From: an uncultured Prevotellaceae bacterium
Lineage (GTDB): Bacteria > Bacteroidota > Bacteroidia > Bacteroidales > Bacteroidaceae
NCBI GenBank assembly: GCA_949299545.1
Contig: CASGAM010000024.1
Location: 22,480-86,479 of the forward strand
Direction: 5' to 3'
Length of the DNA: 64,000 bases
In this document: positions 1 to 8,373 of the stretch, in pieces
Layout of the letters: each line of letters starts with the position of its first letter
How positions within the stretch are numbered: the stretch's first letter is position 1
The notes under the pieces: generated by a model
Told to the model about the DNA's origin: nothing
What the model saw: only the letters and a program-made list of their open reading frames with translations
The model's database searches: none
Made by a program: the position numbers and the translations under genes

Positions 1-2215
1 CCGCGAACTCAAAGAGGCGCTCACCGCTGCCGTCGTTACCGTTCCAGTTGATCCACGCAGCCACGGTCATCGCGTCGTGCGAAGCCACACCCGTAGACAG
101 CTGCAGGAAGTTGCTGCCGTCCAGCGTCACGGCCTTTGTCTCACCGCGCCCCACGTTATAGACCGCTGTTCCGTAGACAGCCGGCGTATTGACATTCTCC
201 GACGCGTCGGCAAGCGTATATTCAAAACCATAGAAAGCCACCTGCGCCCGGACACCCGTCGGCGATGCCGACACTTCCTCGCTGCGGGGCGAAGTGTTCA
301 GGCTCTGGTCGGTCGACTTCACCGTATAATAATAGGTTTTTCCGGCACACACCTTGTTGTCGACAAACTCGCCGCCCTGCACGCCGCGTGCAATCAGCTC
401 ATAAGGACCGCCCGCCACCTCGGCGCGCAGGATGCTCTGCGTATAATCGTTGCCGGGATTCGTCCAGCTGATTCTGACGGAGGCAGATTGTGCCTGCGCA
501 GCCACACCGGTCGGAGCGGAAACGCTCTTGATGCTGTGTGAGGCTATCACCGGCAGGAAACGCCACAACTGGGCGTCGGCGCCGTCCTTGGCCTCCTGCT
601 GCACGTTCGTGCCCACCGCCTCGAGACAAAGTGAGCTGAAACGGCTGCGGATGTAGAACCAGCCGTCGCCGGCGTATTCCAGATACCATTGCTGGTTCTC
701 GCCCAGCGCCTTGTCGTAACTGATGATGTTGGCACCCTCGTCGAGCGAGAAGTTCAGCACATCCGGCGACTTGCCGTTGGCTACGGACGAGATGCCGTAA
801 TAGCTGAAACCGCCTCCGATGGTTGTCGGAACGGGTGTCACATTCCACTGCTGGTAGCTCTTCGTGCTGCTGTAAGCCCCCGTCTGGATGTTGGCCACAT
901 TCTCGGATGAGCCGTTCTCTATCTCCATCACCTTATTGTTGCCTTTGTTATAAATCACATACATGCCGTTCACATAGGGCTGTATGTCCTCGCCGTATGT
1001 GATGTTCACCACGCCCTCGGCATTGGTCTGCCCGTTCTGGTAAGAGCCCGGCTCACCGCCCGGCAGGCTCATCACGTACTCGCGCTGCGGTCCCTGGCCG
1101 TCGAAGAACACGTCGCGCTCCTCCGACACGAAGCGGTAAGTCGTCGGGTTGGCCTGACGCTCCGACGTGCCGCCGAAAGCCTGCACCTTGCCGTCCGGCG
1201 CACGGTAGACAGAAGCCGCCGTCCAGTTGCTGCGATGCTCGGCATAAGCCAACCGCTCGCCGTGAGTGGCCTTGCAGAACTCGCCGCGCACATACTCGGC
1301 GGCTCCCCACCAGATACCGGTCTGCAAGCCATACTCCAAGCCGACCATACCCTCCATGATATTGTGCATCTCGTCGTTCGTGACATGCTTGCCGTCGCTG
1401 TGCACCCTTTGGTGAAAAGCAGCGTAATTATCGAAGCTGCCGGCCAGCTGATGCGTATTGCCTTCGTCGAGATACTCATCCATATTGTCATACCATGCCA
1501 TGGCATAATCGCAGTTCAACGTGTTGCCGCCGCAAAGCCGGTAACCGTCGAAACGGGCATCGCCTTTCATGTTGGCGACAATGTTCCTGAACTCCGTCTT
1601 GCGGGTCTCTTCATGCGGAGTGCCCATGTTAATCTTATCATCAATATTATCCGGCTCGTTGTAGGGAGCGATGGAGACGACCTTGTAACCGGCCTCCTCA
1701 TAGTACGCCTTCGATGCATAAATCAGGTCCACCCATCGCTGGTCATCACAGGGATCCCAAATCACGCCCATAAATTTATCCTTCCCAAGATACCATTCAT
1801 CAACATGCGGATGGTCGCAGTTCAGCGTCAGTTCCACATCCGGACGCACGCAGTTGTTCAAAAACTGAACACGCTGCAACAAGGTGTCGATCTGGTTCTG
1901 ATGAAGCTGACCGTTCTCCAACGCATGGGTAGGCTGGAAGGACACGCGTACCACGTCGACCACATCCTTCCCCATGAAAGCCACGCAACGGCGCAAGTTC
2001 TCTTCACTGAACCACGCCAGGTCGCCGCCCCACTGCACGGATTCGTGCTTGATGCCGGCATCCGACAGGCGGAACGGCACTGTGCGGTCGGCCTGCGGCT
2101 GCGCACTCACATAACTGCTGGCGGTTGTTGTCTGTGCGCCGGCCGGACATACACTACCCAAGCCCAACGCCAGAAAGATGGCAAACCATTGTTTGTGCGA
2201 TAAACTGTTTCTCAT
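1..2215 (-). CDS. Secreted glycoside hydrolase (GH30-like, clan GH-A) with ricin-lectin, FN3 and LamG modules; C-terminus beyond the window
   Basis: The frame is open from an ATG at 2215 to the left edge (738 codons visible), so the gene is cut by the window. Residues 1-27 form a signal peptide ending CPAGAQ. Residues about 40-400 look like a (beta/alpha)8 hydrolase: SIAPYNEPDN near residue 187 carries the Asn-Glu-Pro acid/base signature of GH30-type and other clan A enzymes, and TNDEMHNIMEG near 283 may hold the nucleophile. Three QxW motifs (QQW, QQW, QLW; about residues 455-550) mark a ricin B-type beta-trefoil. A fibronectin type III domain follows (about 560-640), then a LamG/concanavalin-like sandwich beginning VAFYGFEYTL that runs off the edge. 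The product is probably secreted and acts on plant or host glycan. Substrate cannot be read from the sequence, and the exact GH family is inference. A terminator lies between it and the gene upstream, so it is a separate transcription unit. Confidence 0.72.
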   Translation of the reverse strand, partial: MRNSLSHKQWFAIFLALGLGSVCPAGAQTTTASSYVSAQPQADRTVPFRLSDAGIKHESVQWGGDLAWFSEENLRRCVAFMGKDVVDVVRVSFQPTHALENGQLHQNQIDTLLQRVQFLNNCVRPDVELTLNCDHPHVDEWYLGKDKFMGVIWDPCDDQRWVDLIYASKAYYEEAGYKVVSIAPYNEPDNIDDKINMGTPHEETRKTEFRNIVANMKGDARFDGYRLCGGNTLNCDYAMAWYDNMDEYLDEGNTHQLAGSFDNYAAFHQRVHSDGKHVTNDEMHNIMEGMVGLEYGLQTGIWWGAAEYVRGEFCKATHGERLAYAEHRSNWTAASVYRAPDGKVQAFGGTSERQANPTTYRFVSEERDVFFDGQGPQREYVMSLPGGEPGSYQNGQTNAEGVVNITYGEDIQPYVNGMYVIYNKGNNKVMEIENGSSENVANIQTGAYSSTKSYQQWNVTPVPTTIGGGFSYYGISSVANGKSPDVLNFSLDEGANIISYDKALGENQQWYLEYAGDGWFYIRSRFSSLCLEAVGTNVQQEAKDGADAQLWRFLPVIASHSIKSVSAPTGVAAQAQSASVRISWTNPGNDYTQSILRAEVAGGPYELIARGVQGGEFVDNKVCAGKTYYYTVKSTDQSLNTSPRSEEVSASPTGVRAQVAFYGFEYTLADASENVNTPAVYGTAVYNVGRGETKAVTLDGSNFLQLSTGVASHDAMTVAAWINWNGNDGSGERLFEFA

Positions 2216-2311
2216 AAGTCAAATTCAATGTTACCAATTATCACAAACGTCATGCCCGCGCGGCGAAACAATCCCCATCAGCGCGGGAAACGTCATAAAA
2301 AAAGATTTGTC

Positions 2312-2347
2312 AAAAAAAAGATGGCGCCCCATGACGGAGACGCCATC
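2312..2347 (-). terminator. Rho-independent terminator after the 51-aa peptide gene
   Basis: GATGGCG (2320-2326) pairs with CGCCATC (2341-2347). On the minus strand the hairpin is followed by eight T (A-run at 2312-2319). It lies 32 nt past the stop of the small gene and separates it from the hydrolase gene starting at 2215. Confidence 0.8.
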
Positions 2348-2378
2348 CCATTACCATGAATGAATTATCAAAAGTTGC

Positions 2379-2534
2379 TTACCACAAGCCATTTCCCCAG
2401 ATGTCCTGATTGGACAGAGCACCTAAATCCTGCTTTGCCGAAGCATCTGACACGGATAGCGAGTTAGCCAACATACTGATTGTTTCCAACTGGCTTACAT
2501 TTGTCTCCGGAGCGATATAATATTGCTTTTTCAT
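2379..2534 (-). CDS. Short Prevotella-type conserved peptide (51 aa), function unknown
   Basis: A 51-codon frame starts at ATG 2534 and ends at TAA 2379. The start reads MKKQYYIAPETNVSQLETIS and the peptide ends IWGNGLW. Short proteins opening MKK-Q-Y-x-x-P-x-T are a recurring family in Prevotella and relatives and are often missed by gene callers. There is no signal peptide or membrane helix, and a small C-terminal cluster of Trp and Gly. It lies 53 nt downstream of the 1069-aa surface protein gene on the same strand and is followed by a good terminator, so the two are probably co-transcribed. I cannot assign a function; the family resemblance is from memory. Confidence 0.7.
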   Translation of the reverse strand: MKKQYYIAPETNVSQLETISMLANSLSVSDASAKQDLGALSNQDIWGNGLW

Positions 2535-2587
2535 ACTTTTTATTGTTTTTACGTTCAGTTCTTACTCTTACAAATCACTCTCATGGG

Positions 2588-5500
2588 TTACTTTACAGTC
2601 CGTTTTACACCGCCAACGATATAAATACCTTTGGCCAAACCGTTGAGCGCTTCGCTCTTCTTCACACCGCTGCGTACCAACACACCGCTGATGCTGTAAA
2701 CGTCAACCGTTACGTCGGCTGCCTCTACAGTTTCAATGCCCGTCGCATCGCTGCCCGGCAAGAGCAGGGCACGTATGTTTGCACCGGCATCGGCAGGCAA
2801 AGTCAAATAAGCGTGGTTGGCAGTTACCGTCGGCTGTGCGTCAGCCACTACATTATAGAAGGCCACACCGTCAACATCCGGCTGATTCTGCAAAACGTAT
2901 GAACCTACAGGAGCCGCTGTATTGGCAAACACGCCGGTCAACATGCCAGAGTTACAAGTAACAGAAGAAGCCAATCCCCAGCCGCTGAATGACACTTTCT
3001 GTTCAGCTGTCACATTAACAATATAAGGAGTATTTGCTTTCAATGAACCTTCGTCAGTCAATTCAATCACTGCATTATTCACAGCGGCTACTGAATAAAC
3101 CTTCAAGCCTGCGGGTATTTCTGCTGCAAACGGTAATGCAAGGGTTGCCCATCCGGCATTGGCGGCAAGTTCAACTGTTGCCTTTTCTGCTTCCTGAATC
3201 TTAAATGTTATATGAGAATTAACGGTAAATACGCCTTGATCCTGACTACCGATATAATTGTTAGCTTCAGTGTTAAACAGATTATAAATTCCTTCGGTGG
3301 AAGTTGCTATCACTTTCAGTTTCAATGCCTTTGAAGCATCTGTTGTAGTACGGATCTGAGAAGAATTACCACCATAAACGGTTCCCGTACAGAGATAACG
3401 GTCATTACCATCCTCGTCCACACTCATAATTGTATAAGTATCACTTTCACCTGCTACTTTAGTGAATATCATTGCCTGTGCATAATTGGTGTTCTGGCCA
3501 TAATACTTAATATTATAGTTTCCATGATCCGAACGGTCATTTGCAACATAAGTTACAGCACAGCCATCATAATCCCAACCGGCATAACTCATCACAATAT
3601 TGAAGCGTTGCCCGGCTGTCGGGGCGTTCAGTTCTGTTGCCTTATATGTTTCTATCGCATTATCCAAAGCCGTTTTGGCATCGCCCAATGCTGAAGCATC
3701 AGCTGATCCATTATCATACACATCCTGAGCCGTAGCTATAGCAGCAGTAAAAGTAGTTACTGCATCTTGAGGTATCTGGAATGCGCTATTACCTACATTA
3801 GCAGTTATATTTAAAGCGTTTGCATCCTTAATTGATGCTTCAAGTTTTTGCCGTACTTCACCCGCAGCATTATATTCGCCAATAAGTTCAAGTTTAAAAT
3901 TATCCGCACCGGCCCATCTTCCACTTGTACAAACTGAATAGAATCCTATCTTAGCCTTAACACTGGCGTCTGCCACATAACCAGCCTCAACGACAGTCCA
4001 TCCCCAACCGTTTCCGAGGTCATTACCAGTGTTACCTAAATTATAAATATCGGCTCTGCCCGAATTAAAATAGATGTAACCTACTTCAACCGCTTCATGA
4101 GCGCGTGTAGCTGCTGTCAACTTATAAGTGCCCTTGGGAAGTGCTACTTCTTGATACATATCACTTGTTCCATCGTATTTATCCAAATAAGTATTATCCG
4201 GTGCGCCGTCATACTGCTGTCCTGAAGCCGTTCCGCCATTTGTCCATGCAGAATTGCTCGTAACAGCTGCATCGTTCAACAAGAAAGTCATATCAAAAGT
4301 CACGCCATTAGTTGGATATGCCACCTGCACATAAGTCTGACGTGCATTCTCAAGATTGGTGCGTTGTGTCTGAATGCTTTCCGCAGTTTTAGCCGCTTCC
4401 CATCCTGACTGAGCAGTTGTCACAGCTGCATCAAAAGTAGTCTTTGCATCTACTTCAGATGTTGAATTTGTAGAGATGTTCTGGCAAACAGCTATTTCAT
4501 TTTTCAAACTCTCCAGACTTGGTTTAACAGCCTTTACCGGACTTAGGCTGGCATCCAACTCGTCGATAGCAGCCTGCAACTGCTCAGGTGTTGAGCCATC
4601 CACATTAACAGATTCAGCTTCCGTTAAAGCATTAGTCACTATATTCTTAAAATAAGTATTCAATGCAGCATCATCTTTCAGCGAGCCGGCTTCAGCTTTC
4701 AAAGAAGAAAATAACGCTTTCAGTTCAGCAGTACTTGCATAGTAAGTCAAGGTGAAGTTATTAAACAATGTCCATCTACCCCACTTAAATGTCGGAATTA
4801 CTATAGCCAGATCCAGATTTCCGTCTGCTCCCACATAAGTGTATACCTCATTAGTATATTTACCCTCATTAAATGCAGCAATACCTTCAGTCGGGCTATT
4901 AGGATTGCTGGGTTCCGTACGTTCTGCCACCCAAGGTTCCAACTGCACTTGTTCACCATTTGCCTTCAGATAGTCATTAGAAATACGCCAGCCCTTTGTT
5001 TCTAAATCATTGCACACATCAAATGCTGCCGACCGGCTAAATCCCTGCACGGTTACCTTATATATCCCTTGCGGTAATCCGGTAATAGTCTGAGAATAAG
5101 TACCTGTAGCTTGATAAACCTCACAATAATCCGTGCCATAAACCGGTTGACCATTTTCATTCCGAACTTGTGTCCACGTCCATGAACCGGCAGATCCTGT
5201 AAAACGAGCTGTACCTATTTTACTGGTATAGTCGACTTGTGAATAGTCACTACCGTTAATGGTACTGACAAAATTATCGACCGTTAATTCACTTTCTGAA
5301 GCCGTTATCACATTTTGAATATTATCGTTAGGATAGGCCGCAACAATGGCGTCACGTTCAGCTTTCGTAAGCAATTTCCAAGTGGTAGCAGAGGCTGCCT
5401 CAGTTACCAGATGACAATAATTGCCTAAAGAGCCCACATCCAGTTTCACATATTTTGCGCCATCGGAAGTCTGCCAATAATAAGAGCCATCACCAGCATC

Positions 5501-5797
5501 AGTAAACTTCCATGTACATTGTGCCTCATTAACACTAATATCTGAATAAACAGTACTTCCATCCTTAGTAGAAATACGAACATCAGCCCAATCTACTGTC
5601 GATAAGGTTCCACTTGCAGAGTTCCATACCACGGGAATACCGTAGCGATCGGAAGAAGCTTCAGTGCCCCAATTCGCCCCCCGGCTGAAGAATGTCTTTG
5701 TACTTTCATTGTACAAATAGTATTCGCCATCCGCCTGCGCAAAAGCCATACTGCTAACAGCCAACACTGCCGCAATACTTAGTAATTTCTTTTTCAT
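2588..5797 (-). CDS. Large modular secreted/surface protein with carbohydrate-binding-like modules and C-terminal sorting-like tail (1069 aa)
   Basis: The signal peptide covers residues 1-20 (MKKKLLSIAAVLAVSSMAFA). The N-terminal module, GEYYLYNESTKTFFSRG, resembles the start of the 1992-aa protein at 41188-47166. At least two beta-sandwich modules with the pattern Gly-x-Tyr-Lys-Val-Thr ... DNF-x-L follow, separated by alanine-rich helical segments resembling FIVAR-type spacers (about residues 350-480 and 650-720). The C-terminus VYSISGVLVRSGVKKSEAL ... GIYIVGGVKRTVK is a beta-rich tail of the kind attached to Bacteroidota cell-surface and type IX-type secreted proteins. No catalytic motif was recognised, so a glycan- or host-binding role is inference. 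A promoter with a leader of about 225 nt lies upstream, and the leader carries four AGGTTAAT repeats. The 51-aa gene downstream is probably in the same operon. Confidence 0.75.
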   Translation of the reverse strand: MKKKLLSIAAVLAVSSMAFAQADGEYYLYNESTKTFFSRGANWGTEASSDRYGIPVVWNSASGTLSTVDWADVRISTKDGSTVYSDISVNEAQCTWKFTDAGDGSYYWQTSDGAKYVKLDVGSLGNYCHLVTEAASATTWKLLTKAERDAIVAAYPNDNIQNVITASESELTVDNFVSTINGSDYSQVDYTSKIGTARFTGSAGSWTWTQVRNENGQPVYGTDYCEVYQATGTYSQTITGLPQGIYKVTVQGFSRSAAFDVCNDLETKGWRISNDYLKANGEQVQLEPWVAERTEPSNPNSPTEGIAAFNEGKYTNEVYTYVGADGNLDLAIVIPTFKWGRWTLFNNFTLTYYASTAELKALFSSLKAEAGSLKDDAALNTYFKNIVTNALTEAESVNVDGSTPEQLQAAIDELDASLSPVKAVKPSLESLKNEIAVCQNISTNSTSEVDAKTTFDAAVTTAQSGWEAAKTAESIQTQRTNLENARQTYVQVAYPTNGVTFDMTFLLNDAAVTSNSAWTNGGTASGQQYDGAPDNTYLDKYDGTSDMYQEVALPKGTYKLTAATRAHEAVEVGYIYFNSGRADIYNLGNTGNDLGNGWGWTVVEAGYVADASVKAKIGFYSVCTSGRWAGADNFKLELIGEYNAAGEVRQKLEASIKDANALNITANVGNSAFQIPQDAVTTFTAAIATAQDVYDNGSADASALGDAKTALDNAIETYKATELNAPTAGQRFNIVMSYAGWDYDGCAVTYVANDRSDHGNYNIKYYGQNTNYAQAMIFTKVAGESDTYTIMSVDEDGNDRYLCTGTVYGGNSSQIRTTTDASKALKLKVIATSTEGIYNLFNTEANNYIGSQDQGVFTVNSHITFKIQEAEKATVELAANAGWATLALPFAAEIPAGLKVYSVAAVNNAVIELTDEGSLKANTPYIVNVTAEQKVSFSGWGLASSVTCNSGMLTGVFANTAAPVGSYVLQNQPDVDGVAFYNVVADAQPTVTANHAYLTLPADAGANIRALLLPGSDATGIETVEAADVTVDVYSISGVLVRSGVKKSEALNGLAKGIYIVGGVKRTVK

Positions 5798-5823
5798 AAG
5801 CTGTGTGTTAAATTGAAATTGTT

Positions 5824-5905
5824 AGGTTAATAGTTTAATTTGTTTTTCATTCAGGTTAATCAGTTTGAATAGTTTTCTTTCAGGTTAATTTCTTTTTAGG
5901 TTAAT
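5824..5905 (-). repeat. Four AGGTTAAT direct repeats in the leader of the 1069-aa protein gene
   Basis: AGGTTAAT occurs at 5824-5831, 5853-5860, 5882-5889 and 5898-5905 (plus-strand reading), with starts 29, 29 and 16 nt apart. The first two 29-nt units are similar across their length (AT-rich with GTTT and TTTC blocks). They lie 27-108 nt upstream of the ATG and downstream of the predicted promoter, so they should be transcribed as ATTAACCT repeats. Confidence 0.75.
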
Positions 5906-6029
5906 TAGATTAATGATCAGACCGCCCTTCTATTCGGAAGCATACAAGCCAGAAAAAGAATGCTGTACTTCAAAAAACATTGCCATGCCGGCAATCCGTA
6001 TTGTGCAGATGCTTCTCATAGAATCACGG

Positions 6030-6060
6030 CAAATTTATTAAAAAAATACAACGGAACAAA
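6030..6060 (-). promoter_or_regulatory. Bacteroidota promoter of the 1069-aa surface protein gene
   Basis: On the minus strand TTTG (6060-6057), 19 nt, then TAAATTTG (6037-6030) match the Bacteroidota sigma consensus at both boxes. Transcription would start near 6023 and give a leader of about 225 nt that contains the AGGTTAAT repeats. Confidence 0.6.
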
Positions 6061-6283
6061 AAAAATCAGGTGTTTTTTCACACAAAACCAAAAAACGACA
6101 TTCGTGCAGACAAGAAACGCGTATGTCATTGAATGCGTTCACGCTATAAGCAGCCAGGAAGCATGAAAGCCGTTCACAAAATATAACGTTCTTCATAAGG
6201 AATGAGTTACGTCATCCCTCCGGAAACGGCATTTCCCCGAAGCATGCCAGACCCAAAATTTCATACGTCTGGAGCAAGCGAAA

Positions 6284-6361
6284 CTGCGAGCGCTCGCAGC
6301 AAAAACTGCGACCTGTCGCTTCTGCAAGGCGACAGGTCGCGTTGGGAAAGCGACAGGTCGC
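6284..6361. repeat. Dispersed multi-palindromic element, copy 1 (57-bp core plus an extra arm)
   Basis: A perfect 16-bp palindrome CTGCGAGCGCTCGCAG (6284-6299) is followed after 8 nt by GCGACCTGTCGC (6308-6319), then after 9 nt by its reverse complement GCGACAGGTCGC (6329-6340). A second GCGACAGGTCGC follows at 6350-6361. Each 12-mer is itself a near-palindrome (GCGAC-CT-GTCGC), so alternative hairpins are possible. A second copy with identical spacings is at 39431-39487. Confidence 0.85.
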
Positions 6362-6387
6362 AAATCCGCCCCGCCGGTTTGCTCTTA

Positions 6388-6437
6388 CGCGTGCGCGCAC
6401 GCGCGTACCTTTTATTATATGTGTCCGGCCGGCCGGA
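6388..6437. repeat. Two perfect GC-rich palindromes
   Basis: CGCGTGCGCGCACGCG (6388-6403) and TCCGGCCGGCCGGA (6424-6437) are both perfect palindromes, 20 nt apart, next to the dispersed element. Their role is unknown. Confidence 0.7.
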
Positions 6438-6482
6438 ACAGTTGGCACGGCAAACCGCGGCGTACTGTGGGGTAAAAAAAAC

Positions 6483-6532
6483 AAAAAAGCACTGCGCATG
6501 TTCTTAAACATAACCGAACATTTGCACAGTGC
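6483..6532 (-). terminator. Terminator of the manA-wza-like operon
   Basis: GCACTG (6489-6494) pairs with CAGTGC (6527-6532), with an inner ATGTTC/GAACAT pairing. On the minus strand the hairpin is followed by six T (A-run 6483-6488). It lies 36 nt past the stop of the Wza-like gene. Confidence 0.75.
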
Positions 6533-6567
6533 ATTTTCTGTCAGTATATTTGTAATACTCCTGGTCC

Positions 6568-7365
6568 TTATTTAAGCAGGTTGGTCACCAATGAGGCCAC
6601 CGACACGAGGATACTGATGGAACTTACCCAGTAGCTCGTACTTGAACCAATGTCAGAGTTCTTTGACTTCGTTTTATTAGGTGTGACATATATCACGTCG
6701 TTCTGCTGCAGATAATAGTACGGCGAGTTGATGATGTCTGCATCGTTGAGGTTCAACTCGTGGATGGACTTCTTGCCGTTCTCGTCCTCACGGATGAGTT
6801 TGACGTTGTCACGGCGCCCCCAGATGGTGAGGTCCTTGGCCATGGCCAAAGCGCCATAGATGCTGATTTTCTCGGAAGAGACGGTATAGGTGCCCGGACT
6901 GGTCACCTCGCCGAGAACGGAAATCTTATAGTTGCTCAGGCGGACGGTCACGATGGGTTTCATCTTGAGGTAGCTGGCCTCGATGCGGTTGGCAATCTCG
7001 TCTTCGAGCTGGTTTACCGTCATGCCCTCTACCTTCATGGTGCCCAACACGGGGAAGTTGATGGTTCCCTCGTTGTTAACCAGATAGGTCTGCAGTGTCG
7101 GCTGGGAGGTCAGGTAGTTGTTGTAACTTGCCATGGTGCGCGCCACAACCAGATTGAAAGCCTGCACGGCTTCGGGGTTGTCGGGACTGCTCACGGTGAT
7201 GGTCAGCTCGTCCTTGGGCATGATACGCGCATCGTAGAGAACGGCACTGCTGTCGAGGTTCACCTCCGCGCTGTTCTGCATGTAGGGAACGGTCTTGTAA
7301 GACGTACATGCAGTCATGAAAAATAACAGAACCACAAGCGCTGTGGAAAGGATTTTCTTCGTCAT
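6568..7365 (-). CDS. Wza-like polysaccharide export outer-membrane lipoprotein (265 aa)
   Basis: The N-terminus is a lipoprotein signal with lipobox FMTAC, so the mature protein starts at Cys20. Residues about 45-140 match the polysaccharide biosynthesis/export domain (ARIMPKDELTITVSSPDNPE ... GTINFPVLGTMKVEGMT). One SLBB-type domain follows (VRLSNYKISVLGEVTSPGTY, about 145-195). The C-terminus (about 243-264) is a hydrophobic helix that could form the outer-membrane part of the channel, as in Wza. At 265 aa it is shorter than E. coli Wza because it has fewer SLBB repeats, which is usual in Bacteroidota. It should form the export channel for capsule or exopolysaccharide and partner the Wzc-like kinase at 10834-13320. 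It lies 18 nt downstream of manA on the same strand, so one operon is likely. Confidence 0.9.
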   Translation of the reverse strand: MTKKILSTALVVLLFFMTACTSYKTVPYMQNSAEVNLDSSAVLYDARIMPKDELTITVSSPDNPEAVQAFNLVVARTMASYNNYLTSQPTLQTYLVNNEGTINFPVLGTMKVEGMTVNQLEDEIANRIEASYLKMKPIVTVRLSNYKISVLGEVTSPGTYTVSSEKISIYGALAMAKDLTIWGRRDNVKLIREDENGKKSIHELNLNDADIINSPYYYLQQNDVIYVTPNKTKSKNSDIGSSTSYWVSSISILVSVASLVTNLLK

Positions 7366-7383
7366 TGTTTATGGGTTGAAGGA

Positions 7384-8355
7384 TTAAACATAGCTTTCGA
7401 TGAGGGTAACCCGCGGCGTTTCAGTTTCGACAGCCAGCATCTCTGCTTCGGCAGCCACCAGAATGGTCTGCCCGGCACGCAGGCTGACGGTGCGGGCATC
7501 GCAAGTGATACGGCAGGCACCATCGGTGCAAACCAGCAGCACGAAACTGTCGAGCTCGCTGTAATCGCACATCATAGGCTCTGTCAGATGGTAAACGGCG
7601 GTCGTGAAATACGGGCTGGAAGCCACCGTAAACGGCTCGTTGTCGACCACTACCGGCTGCCGGAGAGGTTCGCCGGCCGAATAGTCGATCACGTCGCGCG
7701 CCTCTTCCAGATGCAGCGTGCGGGGACGGCCATCGGCATCCGTGCGGCCGAAATCATAAATGCGGTAGGTGACATCGCTGCTTTGCTGTATCTCGCAGAT
7801 GAGGCAACCCGGACCAATGCTGTGGACACGCCCCGGCGGCAGGAAAAAGACATCGCCCGGACGGACGTTCACCTGGCGCAACACTTCGGGCAGTGTCTGG
7901 CTTGACACGCGGGCCTCGTACTCCTGCGGCGTCACGTCGCGGCTGAACCCGTTGAGAAGATAGGAGCCGGAAGCGCTGTCGACAACATACCACATCTCGG
8001 CCTTTCCCGAACAGCCATGGCGCCGCAGCGCCACTTCATCGCCGGGATGCACCTGCACGGAAAGCGGCCGGGCGGCATCGATAAACTTGACCAACAGCGG
8101 AAAAGCCGTCCCGAAACGGCTGAAATTCTCCTTGCCGACCAGCGATGCGCCATAACGCGCACAAAGCTGCGTGAGCGACAGTCCGTCGCACGGTCCGCCA
8201 CAAACAACAGATTCATGGCCCGGCACGGCTGAGACCTCCCAACTTTCGCCGATGGCACGGCTGTCTGCCGGAAGTCCCTTGAACGGGAGGAGGCGCCGAC
8301 CGCCCCACAAGGTTTCCTTGTATTGGGGGGAGAACTGATAAAGTTTGTCTGTCAT
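7384..8355 (-). CDS. manA: Mannose-6-phosphate isomerase, class I
   Basis: The product interconverts fructose-6-phosphate and mannose-6-phosphate, the entry point to GDP-mannose and GDP-fucose for surface polysaccharide. The cupin metal-site motifs are visible: VQVHPGDE (Gln and His ligands), AEMWYVV (Glu) and PPGRVHSIG (His). The opening FSPQYKETLWGG is typical of the short Bacteroidota/Firmicutes form. I chose ATG 8355 (MTDKLYQF), giving 323 aa, because an upstream in-frame ATG at 8376 lies inside the predicted promoter (-7 box 8374-8381). It is the first gene of an operon with the Wza-like lipoprotein gene. Confidence 0.92.
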   Translation of the reverse strand: MTDKLYQFSPQYKETLWGGRRLLPFKGLPADSRAIGESWEVSAVPGHESVVCGGPCDGLSLTQLCARYGASLVGKENFSRFGTAFPLLVKFIDAARPLSVQVHPGDEVALRRHGCSGKAEMWYVVDSASGSYLLNGFSRDVTPQEYEARVSSQTLPEVLRQVNVRPGDVFFLPPGRVHSIGPGCLICEIQQSSDVTYRIYDFGRTDADGRPRTLHLEEARDVIDYSAGEPLRQPVVVDNEPFTVASSPYFTTAVYHLTEPMMCDYSELDSFVLLVCTDGACRITCDARTVSLRAGQTILVAAEAEMLAVETETPRVTLIESYV

Positions 8356-8373
8356 ACCTGTCAAATTGCCCCA

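Larger units (their letters stand above)
5798..6567. other. 770-bp non-coding region with leader repeats, palindromes and a terminator
   Basis: This gap lies between the start of the 1069-aa protein gene and the end of the Wza-like gene. It holds the repeats at 5824-5905, a promoter, the multi-palindromic element at 6284-6361, two GC-rich palindromes at 6388-6437 and the Wza-gene terminator at 6483-6532. Open frames crossing 6202-6575 on both strands are by-products of the palindromes and have no recognisable protein features. Confidence 0.7.

Noticed and set aside
1235-2203. 322-codon plus-strand frame opposite the GH30-like gene
   Set aside because: The minus strand frame is continuous to the edge with signal peptide and hydrolase, lectin, FN3 and LamG motifs; the plus frame has no recognisable domain.
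6202-6575. Overlapping open frames on both strands in the palindromic region
   Set aside because: They arise because palindromic GC-rich repeats lack stop codons; the translations are repetitive echoes of the repeat, with no signal, domain or start context.
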